The notes below the pieces were generated by a model. The model searched no databases. It saw only the letters and a program-made list of their open reading frames with translations, and was not told the origin of the DNA. From Gammaproteobacteria bacterium (GTDB lineage: Bacteria > Pseudomonadota > Gammaproteobacteria > JAABTG01): a stretch of 64,000 nt of DNA. Where the stretch lies: positions 62,001 through 126,000 of the forward strand of contig JAGNLM010000005.1 of the NCBI GenBank assembly GCA_017999615.1, in the 5' to 3' direction. A program made the position numbers and the translations under genes. The stretch's first letter is position 1, and the number at the start of each line of letters is the position of its first letter. Below are positions 34,213-42,864 of this stretch, piece by piece.

Positions 34213-34728
34213 ATGGCCCGAGAGTTGTTCCTCCTGCGCCACGCCAAGGCGGGCCTCTCCCACGCCGCCGAGGGGGATTTCGACCGTCCGCTCACGGACC
34301 GCGGCAAGCAGGAGGCGCCGAAGGTTGGCCGGTGGCTGCGCCGCCGGGGCCTCGTCCCCGACCTGGTGGTGAGCTCGCCAGCCCGGCGGGCGCGGCAGAC
34401 CGCGCGGCGCGTGTGCGAGGAGGTGGGCTTCGACACCGGCTCCGTGCTCTGGGAGCCACGCATCTACGGGGCCGAGCCCGACACGCTCCTGGAGGTCCTC
34501 GGGGCGCTGCCGGCCGGTGCCCGGCGGGTCCTGCTGGTGGGTCACAACCCCGGCCTGGAGGTGCTGCTCGCCTACCTTGGGGGCGAAACCACCAGGGTGC
34601 CGGCGGACGGTAGGATCCTGCCCACGGCGACCCTCGCGGGGCTCGAGCTACCGGAGGATTGGTCCCGCCTGGGGTCCGGGTCGGGTGCGCTGCGCTCCCT
34701 CACGCGGCCCGACGAGATGGACGACTGA
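34213..34728 (+). CDS. sixA: SixA-type phosphohistidine phosphatase
   Basis: Histidine-phosphatase-superfamily protein, 171 residues. It starts MARELFLLRHAKAGLS: the RHA(K/E) motif gives the catalytic His near residue 10. A conserved Arg lies in SSPARRARQTA and the second catalytic His in LLVGHNPGLEVLL. E. coli SixA removes phosphate from the His of phosphorelay or PTS proteins. ATG 34213 has GGAGG six bases upstream; the in-frame ATG 34123 would add a Pro-Gln repeat and is less likely. The gene converges on a CHAD-domain gene with 6 bp between the stops, a pairing that suggests a link to phosphate metabolism. Confidence 0.88.
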   Translation: MARELFLLRHAKAGLSHAAEGDFDRPLTDRGKQEAPKVGRWLRRRGLVPDLVVSSPARRARQTARRVCEEVGFDTGSVLWEPRIYGAEPDTLLEVLGALPAGARRVLLVGHNPGLEVLLAYLGGETTRVPADGRILPTATLAGLELPEDWSRLGSGSGALRSLTRPDEMDD

Positions 34729-34734
34729 CCTCCC

Positions 34735-35691
34735 CTACCGGTCCGTGCCGGGCCGAGCCCGGAAGGTCTCGCGGAAGGTGCCCACCGTCTCGGGCGCCGA
34801 GAACGTCTGGAAGCGCTCGGCGAACTCGAGCCTCACCCGGGCCTCGCGGCGCGAGAGCTCCCGGACGAGGCGGTCCATCGCCTCGCGCGCCTGCGCGGGG
34901 AGGTCGTCCTCGTCGGCCATCGCCTTCCCGAAGCCCCGCAGGCGCTCCTGCTGGACCTGGAGGTCCTGCATCTCGCCCAGGTTGTCCTGGAAGGTCTTGA
35001 GCGACCGGATGAGCGTGCCCAAGGCTTTCCGGGGGAAGAGGCTGCGGAAGGACTCCATGAGGTAGCGCAGCTTCTTGCCGGCGATGCGCACCGCGTGCAG
35101 GTCGCGCGCCGGCGACTCCGGGCCGATGGCGGAGCCGAGCTTCATCAGGCGCCGGTACGCCCGCCACACGCGCTTGCGCGCCACCTCGCCGACGGGGCTC
35201 AGGGCCCGGCGCGCAGTGGGCTTGCGGGGCAGGGGCCCGTGGGCGAGGGAGTGCCAACGCTTTTCCATGCGGCGATAGCGCGCGCACTCGAAGCAGCGGG
35301 CCGCCTCGGCGTAGGCGCTGACCCGCTGGGTGGTCAGGAAGCGCCGGAACGGCGCGAGGTGGGGGCGGGACGCCGGCGGGAGCCGGGCGGTGTACTCGTC
35401 GAGCGCCAGGAGGAAGACGTCCATGTCCCGGGCGGCGTTCGTGCAGCGCCCGAGCCAGCCCAGGTCCGCGCGCAGGCCCTCCACCCGCCGGGCCGGAAAG
35501 ACACCGCGAACCTGTCCGAGCAGGGACCGGGCGCGGCGGACCGCGACCCGAAGGTCGTGAAGGAACTCCGTGTCGACCTGATCGCGCACGCCAGGCACGT
35601 TGGCCAGCAGGCTGTCCAGCTGGCGCTGCAGGACGAGCTGCAGGGCGGCGTCCGTGCGCTGGTCCGCGGTGAGCGGGATGGGTGGGGTCAT
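34735..35691 (-). CDS. CHAD domain-containing protein
   Basis: CHAD domains are helical bundles with many conserved His, Arg and Lys residues on their surface and bind inorganic polyphosphate. 318 residues. The N-terminal motif is TEFLHDLRVAVRRARSLLGQ (His and Arg pattern of the family), and a second conserved segment is DLHAVRIAGKKLRYLMESF. No triphosphatase (CYTH) domain is fused. The gene follows fdxA on the minus strand with a strong hairpin between, and faces sixA. The phosphate-transport operon 500 bp away makes a polyphosphate role plausible (inference). Confidence 0.9.
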   Translation of the reverse strand: MTPPIPLTADQRTDAALQLVLQRQLDSLLANVPGVRDQVDTEFLHDLRVAVRRARSLLGQVRGVFPARRVEGLRADLGWLGRCTNAARDMDVFLLALDEYTARLPPASRPHLAPFRRFLTTQRVSAYAEAARCFECARYRRMEKRWHSLAHGPLPRKPTARRALSPVGEVARKRVWRAYRRLMKLGSAIGPESPARDLHAVRIAGKKLRYLMESFRSLFPRKALGTLIRSLKTFQDNLGEMQDLQVQQERLRGFGKAMADEDDLPAQAREAMDRLVRELSRREARVRLEFAERFQTFSAPETVGTFRETFRARPGTDR

Positions 35692-35707
35692 GTCGAGGCG
35701 CCTCCGT

Positions 35708-35735
35708 CCCCCCGCCCGTCACCGGGCTCGGGGGG
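35708..35735 (-). terminator. Hairpin downstream of fdxA
   Basis: CCCCCC (35708-35713) with GGGGGG (35730-35735), and CCCG (35715-35718) with CGGG (35723-35726), form a GC-only stem with a small internal bulge and a TCAC loop, in the 70-bp gap between the fdxA stop and the CHAD start. No U-tract follows, so it may be a partial terminator or a processing hairpin. Confidence 0.4.
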
Positions 35736-35761
35736 CGGGCCGGCGGGCGTGCCCGGCAGGC

Positions 35762-36085
35762 TCAGCGCTGGAGGTACTGGCGCTTGCCCCTCTTGCCGTC
35801 CCAGTCGGCGGCGTCGGGCAGAGGCTCCTTCTTCTCGGTGATGCTCGGCCAGACCTTGGCGAGCTCGGCGTTCAGGGCGATGAACTCACGCTGCTCGTCC
35901 GGCACGTCGTCCTCGGCGCGAATCGCCTCGGCCGGGCACTCCGCCTCGCAGAGCGCGCAGTCGATGCACTCGTCCGGGTCGATCACGAGGAAATTGGGGC
36001 CCTCGTGGAAACAGTCCACCGGGCAGACATCGACGCAGTCCGTGTATTTGCAGCGGATGCAGTTCTCGAGCACGACATAAGCCAT
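35762..36085 (-). CDS. fdxA: Seven-iron ferredoxin FdxA
   Basis: Small electron carrier with one [3Fe-4S] and one [4Fe-4S] cluster, 107 residues as is usual for the family. The first motif is [18 protein letters not shown] and the second [12 protein letters not shown]. The central [18 protein letters not shown] stretch (landmark) and the C-terminal about 40-residue extension ([18 protein letters not shown]) are typical of Azotobacter-type FdI/FdxA. ATG 36085. Divergent from pstC; a minus-strand TAAGAT at 36123-36118 could be part of its promoter, but no clear -35 is visible. Confidence 0.95.
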   Translation of the reverse strand: MAYVVLENCIRCKYTDCVDVCPVDCFHEGPNFLVIDPDECIDCALCEAECPAEAIRAEDDVPDEQREFIALNAELAKVWPSITEKKEPLPDAADWDGKRGKRQYLQR

Positions 36086-36178
36086 GACGAACTCCCCCCC
36101 CTGTGAGACGGGAATCCATCTTAATCCCGTGAAGCCCGGCGTGGCGAGTCCCGGCGCCCGGCGCGAAGACGCCCCGGG

Positions 36179-36213
36179 CTGACACGAGGCTGTAACATGG
36201 GCGGCGATATAAT
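36179..36213 (+). promoter_or_regulatory. Pho box and -10 element of the pst operon
   Basis: CTGACAC (36179-36185), a 4-base spacer and CTGTAAC (36190-36196) form a Pho box with one mismatch per half to CTGTCAC and the exact 11-base repeat period of PhoB sites. Eleven bases further lies a perfect TATAAT (36208-36213), the expected spacing for PhoB-activated promoters. The predicted transcription start (36220-36222) coincides with the pstC ATG at 36222. Confidence 0.8.
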
Positions 36214-36221
36214 CCGCGCCC

Positions 36222-37610
36222 ATGCATCCCCTGATCTTCCTCGCGGTGCTGCTCGGCCTGACCGCCTTCGGGTACCAGGCCGGGCGCCACCGCTCCCTGG
36301 CCCTGGTGGGTGGGCTCGGCAACGCCCGGGCGCTGCACTCGCGGCCCTCGTACTACGGTGCCTACGCCGCGTTGTGGACCCTGGTCCCCGCCCTCCTGGT
36401 GCTCTTGCTCTGGCTCGTTCTGGAGCAGTCGGTCGTCACCGAGATCGTGCTGGCCGGTCTGCCCCCGGAGGTGAGGGACGTGCCCCCGGACCGGCTGAAC
36501 CTCCTGGTCAACGACCTGAGGAACCTGGTCAAGGGGAACATCGTCTCCGCGCAGGCCGGGCCGGCGATGCAGGCGGCGGTGGACCATTACCGCAGCCTCC
36601 TCTTCACCAGCCGGGCGGCGCTCGGCGTGTCGGTCCTCGTCCTGGCGGCCGGGGGCATGCTGCTGGCGCGCACCCACATCGCCCCTTCCCTGCGTGCGCG
36701 CAACCGGGTGGAGGGGGTGGTTCGGGGATTCCTCATCGGCAGCTCCAGCATCGCGATCTTGACGACCATCGGCATCGTCCTCTCGGTCCTGTTCGAGTCG
36801 ATCCGCTTCTTCCAGGTCGTGCCCGTCACCGAGTTCCTGTTCGGGACGCGCTGGAGCCCCCAGCTGGCGATCCGCGCCGACCAGGTCGGCTCTTCGGGCG
36901 CCTTCGGCGCCGTGCCCTTGTTCACGGGCACGCTGCTGGTCGCCGCCGTCGCGATGCTGGTGGCGGTGCCGATCGGGTTGATGGCGGCGATCTACCTGTC
37001 CGAGTACGCGGGCAAGCACTTTCGCAGCGTCGCCAAGCCGCTGCTCGAGGTCCTCGCCGGCGTGCCCACGGTCGTCTACGGGTTCTTCGCCGCGCTCGTG
37101 GTCGCGCCCCTCGTGAGGGACGCCGGGCAGTCCCTGGGGCTCGAGGTGGCCTCGGAGAGCGCGCTCGCGGCGGGGCTGGTGATGGGGGTCATGATCATCC
37201 CCTTCGTCTCCTCGATCTCCGACGACGTGATCAACGCCGTACCCCAGTCCATGCGTGACGGGTCCTACGCCCTCGGGGCCACGTCCTCGGAGACGATCCG
37301 GCGGGTCGTCATCCCGGCGGCCCTGCCGGGGATCGTCGGCGGGATCCTGCTGGCGGTCTCACGCGCCATCGGCGAGACCATGATCGTGGTGATGGCTGCG
37401 GGACTGTCGGCGAATCTGACTGCGAACCCGCTGGAGGCCGTGACCACCGTGACGGTGCAGATCGTGACCCTGCTGGTGGGCGACCAGGAGTTCGACAGTC
37501 CGAAGACGCTCGCCGCCTTTGCCCTGGGGCTCGCCCTCTTCGTGATGACGCTGGTGTTGAACGTGATCGCCCTGCACGTCGTGCGAAGGTACCGGGAGCA
37601 ATATGAGTAG
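36222..37610 (+). CDS. pstC: Phosphate ABC transporter permease PstC (long form)
   Basis: Inner-membrane permease of the high-affinity phosphate transporter. 462 residues; E. coli PstC has 319. The extra N-terminal part has an initial hydrophobic helix (2-20), [20 protein letters not shown] (landmark) and a soluble loop before a second helix. The C-terminal BPD_transp_1 domain includes the [20 protein letters not shown] and [11 protein letters not shown]-type region (here [14 protein letters not shown]), ending in [19 protein letters not shown] (EAA loop). The N-terminus [19 protein letters not shown] fits the long family form, so ATG 36222 is well supported even though the predicted mRNA starts at it. 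pstA overlaps by 8 bases. Confidence 0.93.
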   Translation: MHPLIFLAVLLGLTAFGYQAGRHRSLALVGGLGNARALHSRPSYYGAYAALWTLVPALLVLLLWLVLEQSVVTEIVLAGLPPEVRDVPPDRLNLLVNDLRNLVKGNIVSAQAGPAMQAAVDHYRSLLFTSRAALGVSVLVLAAGGMLLARTHIAPSLRARNRVEGVVRGFLIGSSSIAILTTIGIVLSVLFESIRFFQVVPVTEFLFGTRWSPQLAIRADQVGSSGAFGAVPLFTGTLLVAAVAMLVAVPIGLMAAIYLSEYAGKHFRSVAKPLLEVLAGVPTVVYGFFAALVVAPLVRDAGQSLGLEVASESALAAGLVMGVMIIPFVSSISDDVINAVPQSMRDGSYALGATSSETIRRVVIPAALPGIVGGILLAVSRAIGETMIVVMAAGLSANLTANPLEAVTTVTVQIVTLLVGDQEFDSPKTLAAFALGLALFVMTLVLNVIALHVVRRYREQYE

Positions 37611-38937
37611 CGACGCGGCCAGGGCGCCCGGCGGGCGCTCGCCAGCCTCCGAGCGAGCGAGCCCGCGCACCATCGACATCGTTACCGCGACGCTCGCCCG
37701 CCGGCACTCCGCCGAACGGCGGTTCCGGTTGTACGGCCTCGGGGCCATCATCCTCGGGCTCGTCTTCCTCGCGGTCCTCTTCGTGAGCGTCATCGGCACG
37801 GGCTACCGGGCCTTCCTGCGCACGGAGGTTGCCCTCGACGTGCCCTTCGACCCGGCGGCCCTCGCGCTGGAGGAGCGGCGCGACCCCGAGGCGCTGGCCG
37901 CAGCCGACTACGGAGCAGCGGTCAAGCAGGCGCTGCGGGATGCGTTCCCCGAGGTGCGCGAGCGCCAGGCGCTGCGCGCCCTGTACGGTCTCGTCAGCTC
38001 CGCCGCCGCCCTGCAGTTGCGCGACGCAGCGCTGAAGGACCCCTCGGTGATCGGCCAGACCCGCACCCTCTGGGTCCCCCTGGACGACGAGTACGACATG
38101 CTCGCCAAGGGGTACGTCGACCGCGAGCTCCCCGAGGGGGAGCGGCGCCTGAGCGACGCCCAGGTGGGGTGGTTCGACCACCTGCAGGCACGGGGTCGCG
38201 TCGCGACCCGCTTCAACGGGCAGTTCTTCATCGGAGGCGACTCGCGGGAGCCGGAGCTCGCGGGGATCGGTGGGGCGGTCGTCGGCTCCCTCTACACGCT
38301 CCTCGTGACCCTCGCGCTGTCGTTCCCGCTCGGGGTCGCGGCGGCCATCTACCTCGAGGAGCTCGCGCCGAAGAACCGCTGGACCGACCTGATCGAGGTG
38401 AACATCAACAATCTGGCGGCCGTGCCGTCGATCATCTTCGGTCTGCTCGGACTCGCCGTCTTCATCGACGTCTTCGGTGTGCCCCGCTCGGCGCCGCTGG
38501 TCGGCGGGCTCGTGCTCACCCTGATGACCCTGCCGGTGATCATCATCGCGAGCCGGGCGGCCCTGACCGCGGTCCCCCCCTCGATTCGGGAGGCGGCCCT
38601 CGGGGTTGGCGCCTCGAAGATGCAGATGGTGATGCACCACGTCCTGCCCCTGGCGATGCCCGGCATGCTCACGGGGGCGATCATCGGGATGGCCCGCGCC
38701 CTCGGAGAGAGCGCCCCCCTGCTGATGGTGGGGATGGTGGCGTTCATCGTGGACATCCCGCGCGGGGTGATGGACCCGGCCACCGTGCTGCCGGTGCAGA
38801 TCTATCTGTGGGCGGACAGCCCCGAGCGGGCCTTCGTCGAGAAGATGGCGGCGGCGATCATGGTCCTGCTCGCCTTCTTGATCGTCATGAATGCGCTCGC
38901 GGTGATTCTGCGCAGGCGCTTCGAGCGGCGTTGGTGA
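37603..38937 (+). CDS. pstA: Phosphate ABC transporter permease PstA (long form)
   Basis: Second permease subunit, 444 residues against 296 in E. coli. A cytoplasmic N-terminal segment (about 1-45) and a transmembrane helix (about 46-68) are followed by a periplasmic insert of about 150 residues, then the permease domain with GVAAAIYLEELAPKNRW, NLAAVPSIIFGLLGLAVF and an EAA-type loop IREAALGVGASKMQMVMHHV (landmark). The start ATG 37603 overlaps the pstC stop (ATGAGTAG), so translation is coupled. Confidence 0.94.
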   Translation: MSSDAARAPGGRSPASERASPRTIDIVTATLARRHSAERRFRLYGLGAIILGLVFLAVLFVSVIGTGYRAFLRTEVALDVPFDPAALALEERRDPEALAAADYGAAVKQALRDAFPEVRERQALRALYGLVSSAAALQLRDAALKDPSVIGQTRTLWVPLDDEYDMLAKGYVDRELPEGERRLSDAQVGWFDHLQARGRVATRFNGQFFIGGDSREPELAGIGGAVVGSLYTLLVTLALSFPLGVAAAIYLEELAPKNRWTDLIEVNINNLAAVPSIIFGLLGLAVFIDVFGVPRSAPLVGGLVLTLMTLPVIIIASRAALTAVPPSIREAALGVGASKMQMVMHHVLPLAMPGMLTGAIIGMARALGESAPLLMVGMVAFIVDIPRGVMDPATVLPVQIYLWADSPERAFVEKMAAAIMVLLAFLIVMNALAVILRRRFERRW

Positions 38938-38964
38938 CCCGCAGGGTTCGAGGGAAAGAAGCCG

Positions 38965-39858
38965 ATGTCTGAGACTGAAAAGGTCCCCGCGCACGAAATC
39001 GACGTCAGAGTCGCGAGGCCGGCCGATCATCTCCGGATGGCGGGAAGGTCCTCCGTGATCGACCGGAGCAGCCGCGAGACCGTGGGGGACTACACCCACC
39101 CGCACCCGCGCATGACGGCTCGCCACGTGGATGTCTACTACGGGGACAAGCACGCCATCAAGGACGTGAGCCTCGACATCGGGGCCAACGAGGTCATCGC
39201 GATGATCGGGCCGTCGGGCTGCGGAAAGTCCACCTTTTTGCGCTGCCTGAACCGGATGAACGACACCATCGACAATTGCCGCGTCACGGGGACGATCACC
39301 CTGGACGGGCAGGACGTCTACGAAGACAAGCTCGACGTGGTGCCGCTGCGGGCGCAGGTGGGGATGGTGTTCCAGAAGCCGAACCCCTTCCCGAAGTCGA
39401 TCTACGAGAACGTCGCCTACGGTCCACGGATCCACGGGCTTGCCTCCACGCGGGCCGAGCTCGACGTGGTCGTGCAGAGAAGCCTCGAGCGCGCGGGACT
39501 CTGGGAGGAGGTCAAGGACCGTCTGGACCAGCCGGGCACGGGGCTCTCTGGTGGTCAGCAGCAGAGGCTCTGCATCGCACGGACGATCGCGGTCAACCCC
39601 GAGGTGATCCTGATGGACGAGCCCTGTTCGGCGCTCGATCCCATCGCGACGGCGAAGATCGAGGAGTTGATCGACGAGCTGCGCGAGCAGTTCAGCATCG
39701 CAATCGTCACGCACTCCATGCAACAGGCGGCGCGGGTATCCCAGAGGGCCGCGTACTTCCACCTGGGCAATCTCATCGAGATCGGCGACACCAACCACAT
39801 CTTCACCAATCCCCGGCACCCCCTGACCGAGGACTACATCACAGGCCGTTTTGGCTGA
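38965..39858 (+). CDS. pstB: Phosphate import ATP-binding protein PstB
   Basis: ATPase of the Pst system, 297 residues with an N-terminal extension of about 45 residues before the ABC domain. Walker A is [19 protein letters not shown], the Q-loop region is [21 protein letters not shown] (landmark), the signature is [16 protein letters not shown], Walker B is [13 protein letters not shown] and the H-loop is [12 protein letters not shown]. The ending [10 protein letters not shown] is diagnostic for PstB. It lies 27 bp after pstA and 34 bp before phoU. No pstS is present in the window. Confidence 0.96.
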   Translation: MSETEKVPAHEIDVRVARPADHLRMAGRSSVIDRSSRETVGDYTHPHPRMTARHVDVYYGDKHAIKDVSLDIGANEVIAMIGPSGCGKSTFLRCLNRMNDTIDNCRVTGTITLDGQDVYEDKLDVVPLRAQVGMVFQKPNPFPKSIYENVAYGPRIHGLASTRAELDVVVQRSLERAGLWEEVKDRLDQPGTGLSGGQQQRLCIARTIAVNPEVILMDEPCSALDPIATAKIEELIDELREQFSIAIVTHSMQQAARVSQRAAYFHLGNLIEIGDTNHIFTNPRHPLTEDYITGRFG

Positions 39859-39892
39859 CGCAGGCGCCCAGGATCGAGCAGCAGGGAATTCC

Positions 39893-40633
39893 ATGATCAC
39901 GAGCGGGCCGACATCGGGACACACCGTCAGGCGCTTCGACGGTGAGATGATGAACCTGCACCGCCTGGTGCTGGAGATGGGTGCGCTCGCCATCGAGCAG
40001 GTCGAGCGGGTGCTGAAGGCGCTCGACGACGAGAGCCCCGAGGGGGCACGCGAGGTCATTGAGCGCGACCGCCTCGTGAACGAGTTGGACATGCGGATCG
40101 ACGAGGAGGTCGTCAAGCTCCTGGTCCGCCGCCAGCCCATGGCGGGCGACCTGAGAGCCATCATGACGGTGGCCAAGTCGGTCGTGGACCTGGAGCGGGT
40201 GGGGGACCAGACCCGCCGGGTGGCCCGGTTGGTCCAGCACCTCTACACCGAGGGGCCGACCGCCCCCAAGCCCGGGCTGCTCGAGGACATCCACCGGCTG
40301 GCCGCGATCGCTGTGCGCATGATGCGCACAGCCATGCAGGCATTCGATGCGTTCGACCTCGGCAAGGCGGTGGAGGTCATCCAGGAGAACGAGCGGCTCG
40401 AGGCGGAGTTCCAGTCGGCGCTGCGCCGCGTGACCACCTTCGTGCTGGAGGACCACCGCACCATCGGACACATGGTGGACGCCGTGCTCGGCCTGCGGGC
40501 GCTGGAGCGGATTGGCGGTCACGCAAAGAACATCGCGGGCTACGTCATCTACCTATGCACTGGCCGCGACGTGCGCCACGCGGACCTCGAGACCGTCGCC
40601 CAGGAGATCGTCGCCGGCAAGCCGGACGCCTGA
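39893..40633 (+). CDS. phoU: Phosphate signalling complex protein PhoU
   Basis: Negative regulator that couples the Pst transporter to the PhoR sensor kinase. 246 residues, two three-helix PhoU repeats (about 18-110 and 120-225). Each has the metal-binding acidic pattern: VVDLERVGDQTRRVAR in the first and LRALERIGGHAKNIAGYVIY in the second, the latter with His. ATG 39893 matches the family start and has AGGGA upstream; a TTG at 39851 overlaps pstB and is less likely. It completes the pstC-pstA-pstB-phoU operon. Confidence 0.95.
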   Translation: MITSGPTSGHTVRRFDGEMMNLHRLVLEMGALAIEQVERVLKALDDESPEGAREVIERDRLVNELDMRIDEEVVKLLVRRQPMAGDLRAIMTVAKSVVDLERVGDQTRRVARLVQHLYTEGPTAPKPGLLEDIHRLAAIAVRMMRTAMQAFDAFDLGKAVEVIQENERLEAEFQSALRRVTTFVLEDHRTIGHMVDAVLGLRALERIGGHAKNIAGYVIYLCTGRDVRHADLETVAQEIVAGKPDA

Positions 40634-40672
40634 GCCCAACCGGCGCAGGCTCTCAACGCCCGGGGCGTCAGC

Positions 40673-40701
40673 TTGTATCTTTGCCTGCTCGTGCCGACAA
40701 T
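40673..40701 (+). promoter_or_regulatory. Possible sigma-70 promoter upstream of the kinase-like gene
   Basis: TTGTAT (40673-40678), exactly 17 bases, then GACAAT (40696-40701), in the 93-bp gap between phoU and the 2-phosphoglycerate-kinase-like gene. This would allow expression separate from the Pho-controlled operon. The -10 is imperfect. Confidence 0.35.
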
Positions 40702-40726
40702 CTGGTCGGTATCGAGGTGGCGCTCC

Positions 40727-41938
40727 ATGGCGAAGACGCTGGTCATCGACCCGGAGGAGGGGACGCGGGCTCCGTTCCTGCGCGGGATCCTCACGCGCTC
40801 CCTCCAGGACTCGGGTCTTTCGTTCGAGGACGCCTACAAGCTCGCGTCGCGGGTCCGCCAGGACCTCGGCAGCATCCCGGAGATCACGGCTCCAGAACTG
40901 CGCCGGCGCGTCGCCGCCTACGTCCAGGAGTGCCACGGAGCCCAGGCGGTGCGCCGCTACCAGGAGCCGGCCGGGCCCGCGGCGGCGGTTCTGGTGCGGG
41001 ACGGCGCGGAGCAGGCGGTTCCGTTCTCCGACGCCCTCTACCGGCGCACGCTCCAGATCTGCGGGCTGTCCGACGACACGGCCGCCGTCATGGCCGCGCG
41101 GGTCTCGCGCTTCCTCGCCGAGCGGGCGGAGGCTGAGGTCAGCTCGGCCACCCTCGGGCGTACCACCCACCACTGGCTCGCCCAGGACCTCGGTGAGGCC
41201 GTGGCACGCCGCTACCTCGCGTGGGTCGACTTCCTTCACAGTGGGCGGCCCCTCGTCATCCTGCTGGGCGGGACCGCTGGCGTCGGCAAGAGCACGGTGG
41301 CCACGGACCTCGCCACCCGGCTCGACATCCCGCGGACCCAGTCGACCGACATGCTGCGGGAGGTCATGCGCATGATGCTCCCGCAACGGCTCCTGCCGGT
41401 GCTCTACGCCTCTTCCTTCGAGGCCTGGCGCACCCTGCCGCGGGCGCAGGACCCGGCGGCGGACCGCGTGGCGCTCCTCGCGGAGGGCTACCAGAGCCAG
41501 GCAGACCTGATCGCGTTGCCCTGCGAGGCCGTCATCCGACGCGCCCTGAAGGAGCGTGTGTCGCTCATCATGGAGGGCGTGCACGTGTGCCCGTCCCTGA
41601 TCTCGCGCGTCCCGGCCGAGGGGGACGCGGTGGTGGTGCCGGTGATGCTGGCCGTGCTGAAGCCGGACCTCCTGCGGGCCCGCATTCGCGGGCGGGCCGC
41701 GCGCGCCGTCCAGCGCCGGGCCGAGCGCTATCTCCGGAGCTTCGAGTCGATCTGGGGGCTGCAGGAGTTCCTGCTCTCGGGGGCGGACCGCCAGCAGATC
41801 CCCATCATCGTGAACGAAGACAAGGACCGCGCCGTGCAGGCGATCCTGGCGAGGGTGGTGGACACCCTCATGATTGGCTTCCGGGCCACGCCGCGGCATG
41901 TCTTCGGGAGCCCCGAGGCGCCGCGCAAGCGGGCCTGA
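40727..41938 (+). CDS. 2-phosphoglycerate kinase-like P-loop protein with N-terminal ATP-cone region
   Basis: 403 residues. The N-terminal about 75 residues (FLRGILTRSLQDSGLSFEDA, landmark; then ITAPELRRRVAAYV) look like an ATP-cone, an allosteric nucleotide-binding module, and a weaker similar stretch follows (about 100-160). The kinase domain starts at about 175 with P-loop GGTAGVGKSTVATDLATRL and STDMLREVMRMML. In methanogens the family makes 2,3-bisphosphoglycerate from 2-phosphoglycerate; its role in bacteria is not established. Placement right after phoU suggests a link to phosphate status (inference). ATG 40727 has GAGGTG eight bases upstream. Confidence 0.8.
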   Translation: MAKTLVIDPEEGTRAPFLRGILTRSLQDSGLSFEDAYKLASRVRQDLGSIPEITAPELRRRVAAYVQECHGAQAVRRYQEPAGPAAAVLVRDGAEQAVPFSDALYRRTLQICGLSDDTAAVMAARVSRFLAERAEAEVSSATLGRTTHHWLAQDLGEAVARRYLAWVDFLHSGRPLVILLGGTAGVGKSTVATDLATRLDIPRTQSTDMLREVMRMMLPQRLLPVLYASSFEAWRTLPRAQDPAADRVALLAEGYQSQADLIALPCEAVIRRALKERVSLIMEGVHVCPSLISRVPAEGDAVVVPVMLAVLKPDLLRARIRGRAARAVQRRAERYLRSFESIWGLQEFLLSGADRQQIPIIVNEDKDRAVQAILARVVDTLMIGFRATPRHVFGSPEAPRKRA

Positions 41939-41955
41939 CTCACTGAAGGGATACC

Positions 41956-42843
41956 GTGTTCACCGACAACGTCCTGGACCTGATTGGCAATACCCCGGTC
42001 GTTCGGCTGCGGGGAGAGTCCGTTTTTGCCAAGGCCGAGTTCCTGAACCCCGGCGGGAGCATCAAGGACCGCGTGGCCATGGCCATGCTCGACGGTGCGG
42101 AGAGCAGGGGCCTGCTGAAGCCCGGCTCGATCATCGTGGAGCCCACGAGCGGCAACACCGGGATTGGTGTGGCCCTGGTGGGCCGGCTCAAGGGCTACCA
42201 CGTCCGCATCGTCATGCCGGAGAACATGAGCGACGAGAGGAAGAAGCTCATCCGGGCCCTCGGGGCGGAGCTGGTGCTGACCCCCGCGCAGAAGAGCATT
42301 GCCGGGGCGGTGGAGAAGGTCCGCGAGATGCAGCGCGAGGACCCCCGCGTCTTCGTCCCCCAGCAGTTCGAGAACCCCGACAACCCGCGCGTGCACTACG
42401 AGGAGACGGCCCACGAGCTCTGGCGGCAGATGAACGGGGACATCGCGTGCTTCGTTGCGGGGGTGGGCAGCGGAGGTACCCTGCAGGGGATCGGTCAGTT
42501 CCTGCGCGAGCACAAGCCCGGCGTGGTGATCGCCGCGGTCGAGCCGAAGAACGTCTCGGCCCTCCTCGGCCACGAGCCGGGGCTGCACCAGATCCAGGGG
42601 ATCGGTGACGGGTTCGTCCCCGCGGTCCTCGACGTCTCGATGATCAGCGAGGTGATCGAGGTGACGGACGAGGATGCCATCGCCACTACGCGCGAGCTCA
42701 ACCGGGACTTCGGGCTGCTCGTGGGCATCTCCTCGGGGGCCAACGTGTGGGCCGCGCGGCGGCTGGCGGAGCGGATCCCGGGCAACATCGTGACGGTGCT
42801 GCCGGACCGGGCGGAGCGCTATTTCAGCACCTCCCTCATGTAG
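41956..42843 (+). CDS. cysK: Cysteine synthase (O-acetylserine sulfhydrylase)
   Basis: PLP enzyme that forms cysteine from O-acetylserine and sulfide. 295 residues, a little short for the family. The PLP lysine lies in NPGGSIKDRVAMAML, the substrate loop is EPTSGNTGIGVAL, the phosphate-cradle glycines are GVGSGGTLQGIG and the C-terminal ISSGANVWAA carries the ring-N ligand Ser. The CysK/CysM distinction is uncertain from sequence alone: residues PQQFENPDNPRVHYE resemble CysK-type A enzymes. The start is GTG 41956, 17 bp after the kinase-like gene. Confidence 0.92.
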   Translation: MFTDNVLDLIGNTPVVRLRGESVFAKAEFLNPGGSIKDRVAMAMLDGAESRGLLKPGSIIVEPTSGNTGIGVALVGRLKGYHVRIVMPENMSDERKKLIRALGAELVLTPAQKSIAGAVEKVREMQREDPRVFVPQQFENPDNPRVHYEETAHELWRQMNGDIACFVAGVGSGGTLQGIGQFLREHKPGVVIAAVEPKNVSALLGHEPGLHQIQGIGDGFVPAVLDVSMISEVIEVTDEDAIATTRELNRDFGLLVGISSGANVWAARRLAERIPGNIVTVLPDRAERYFSTSLM

Positions 42844-42864
42844 GGCGGTGCGCCGTCCGGGGCG

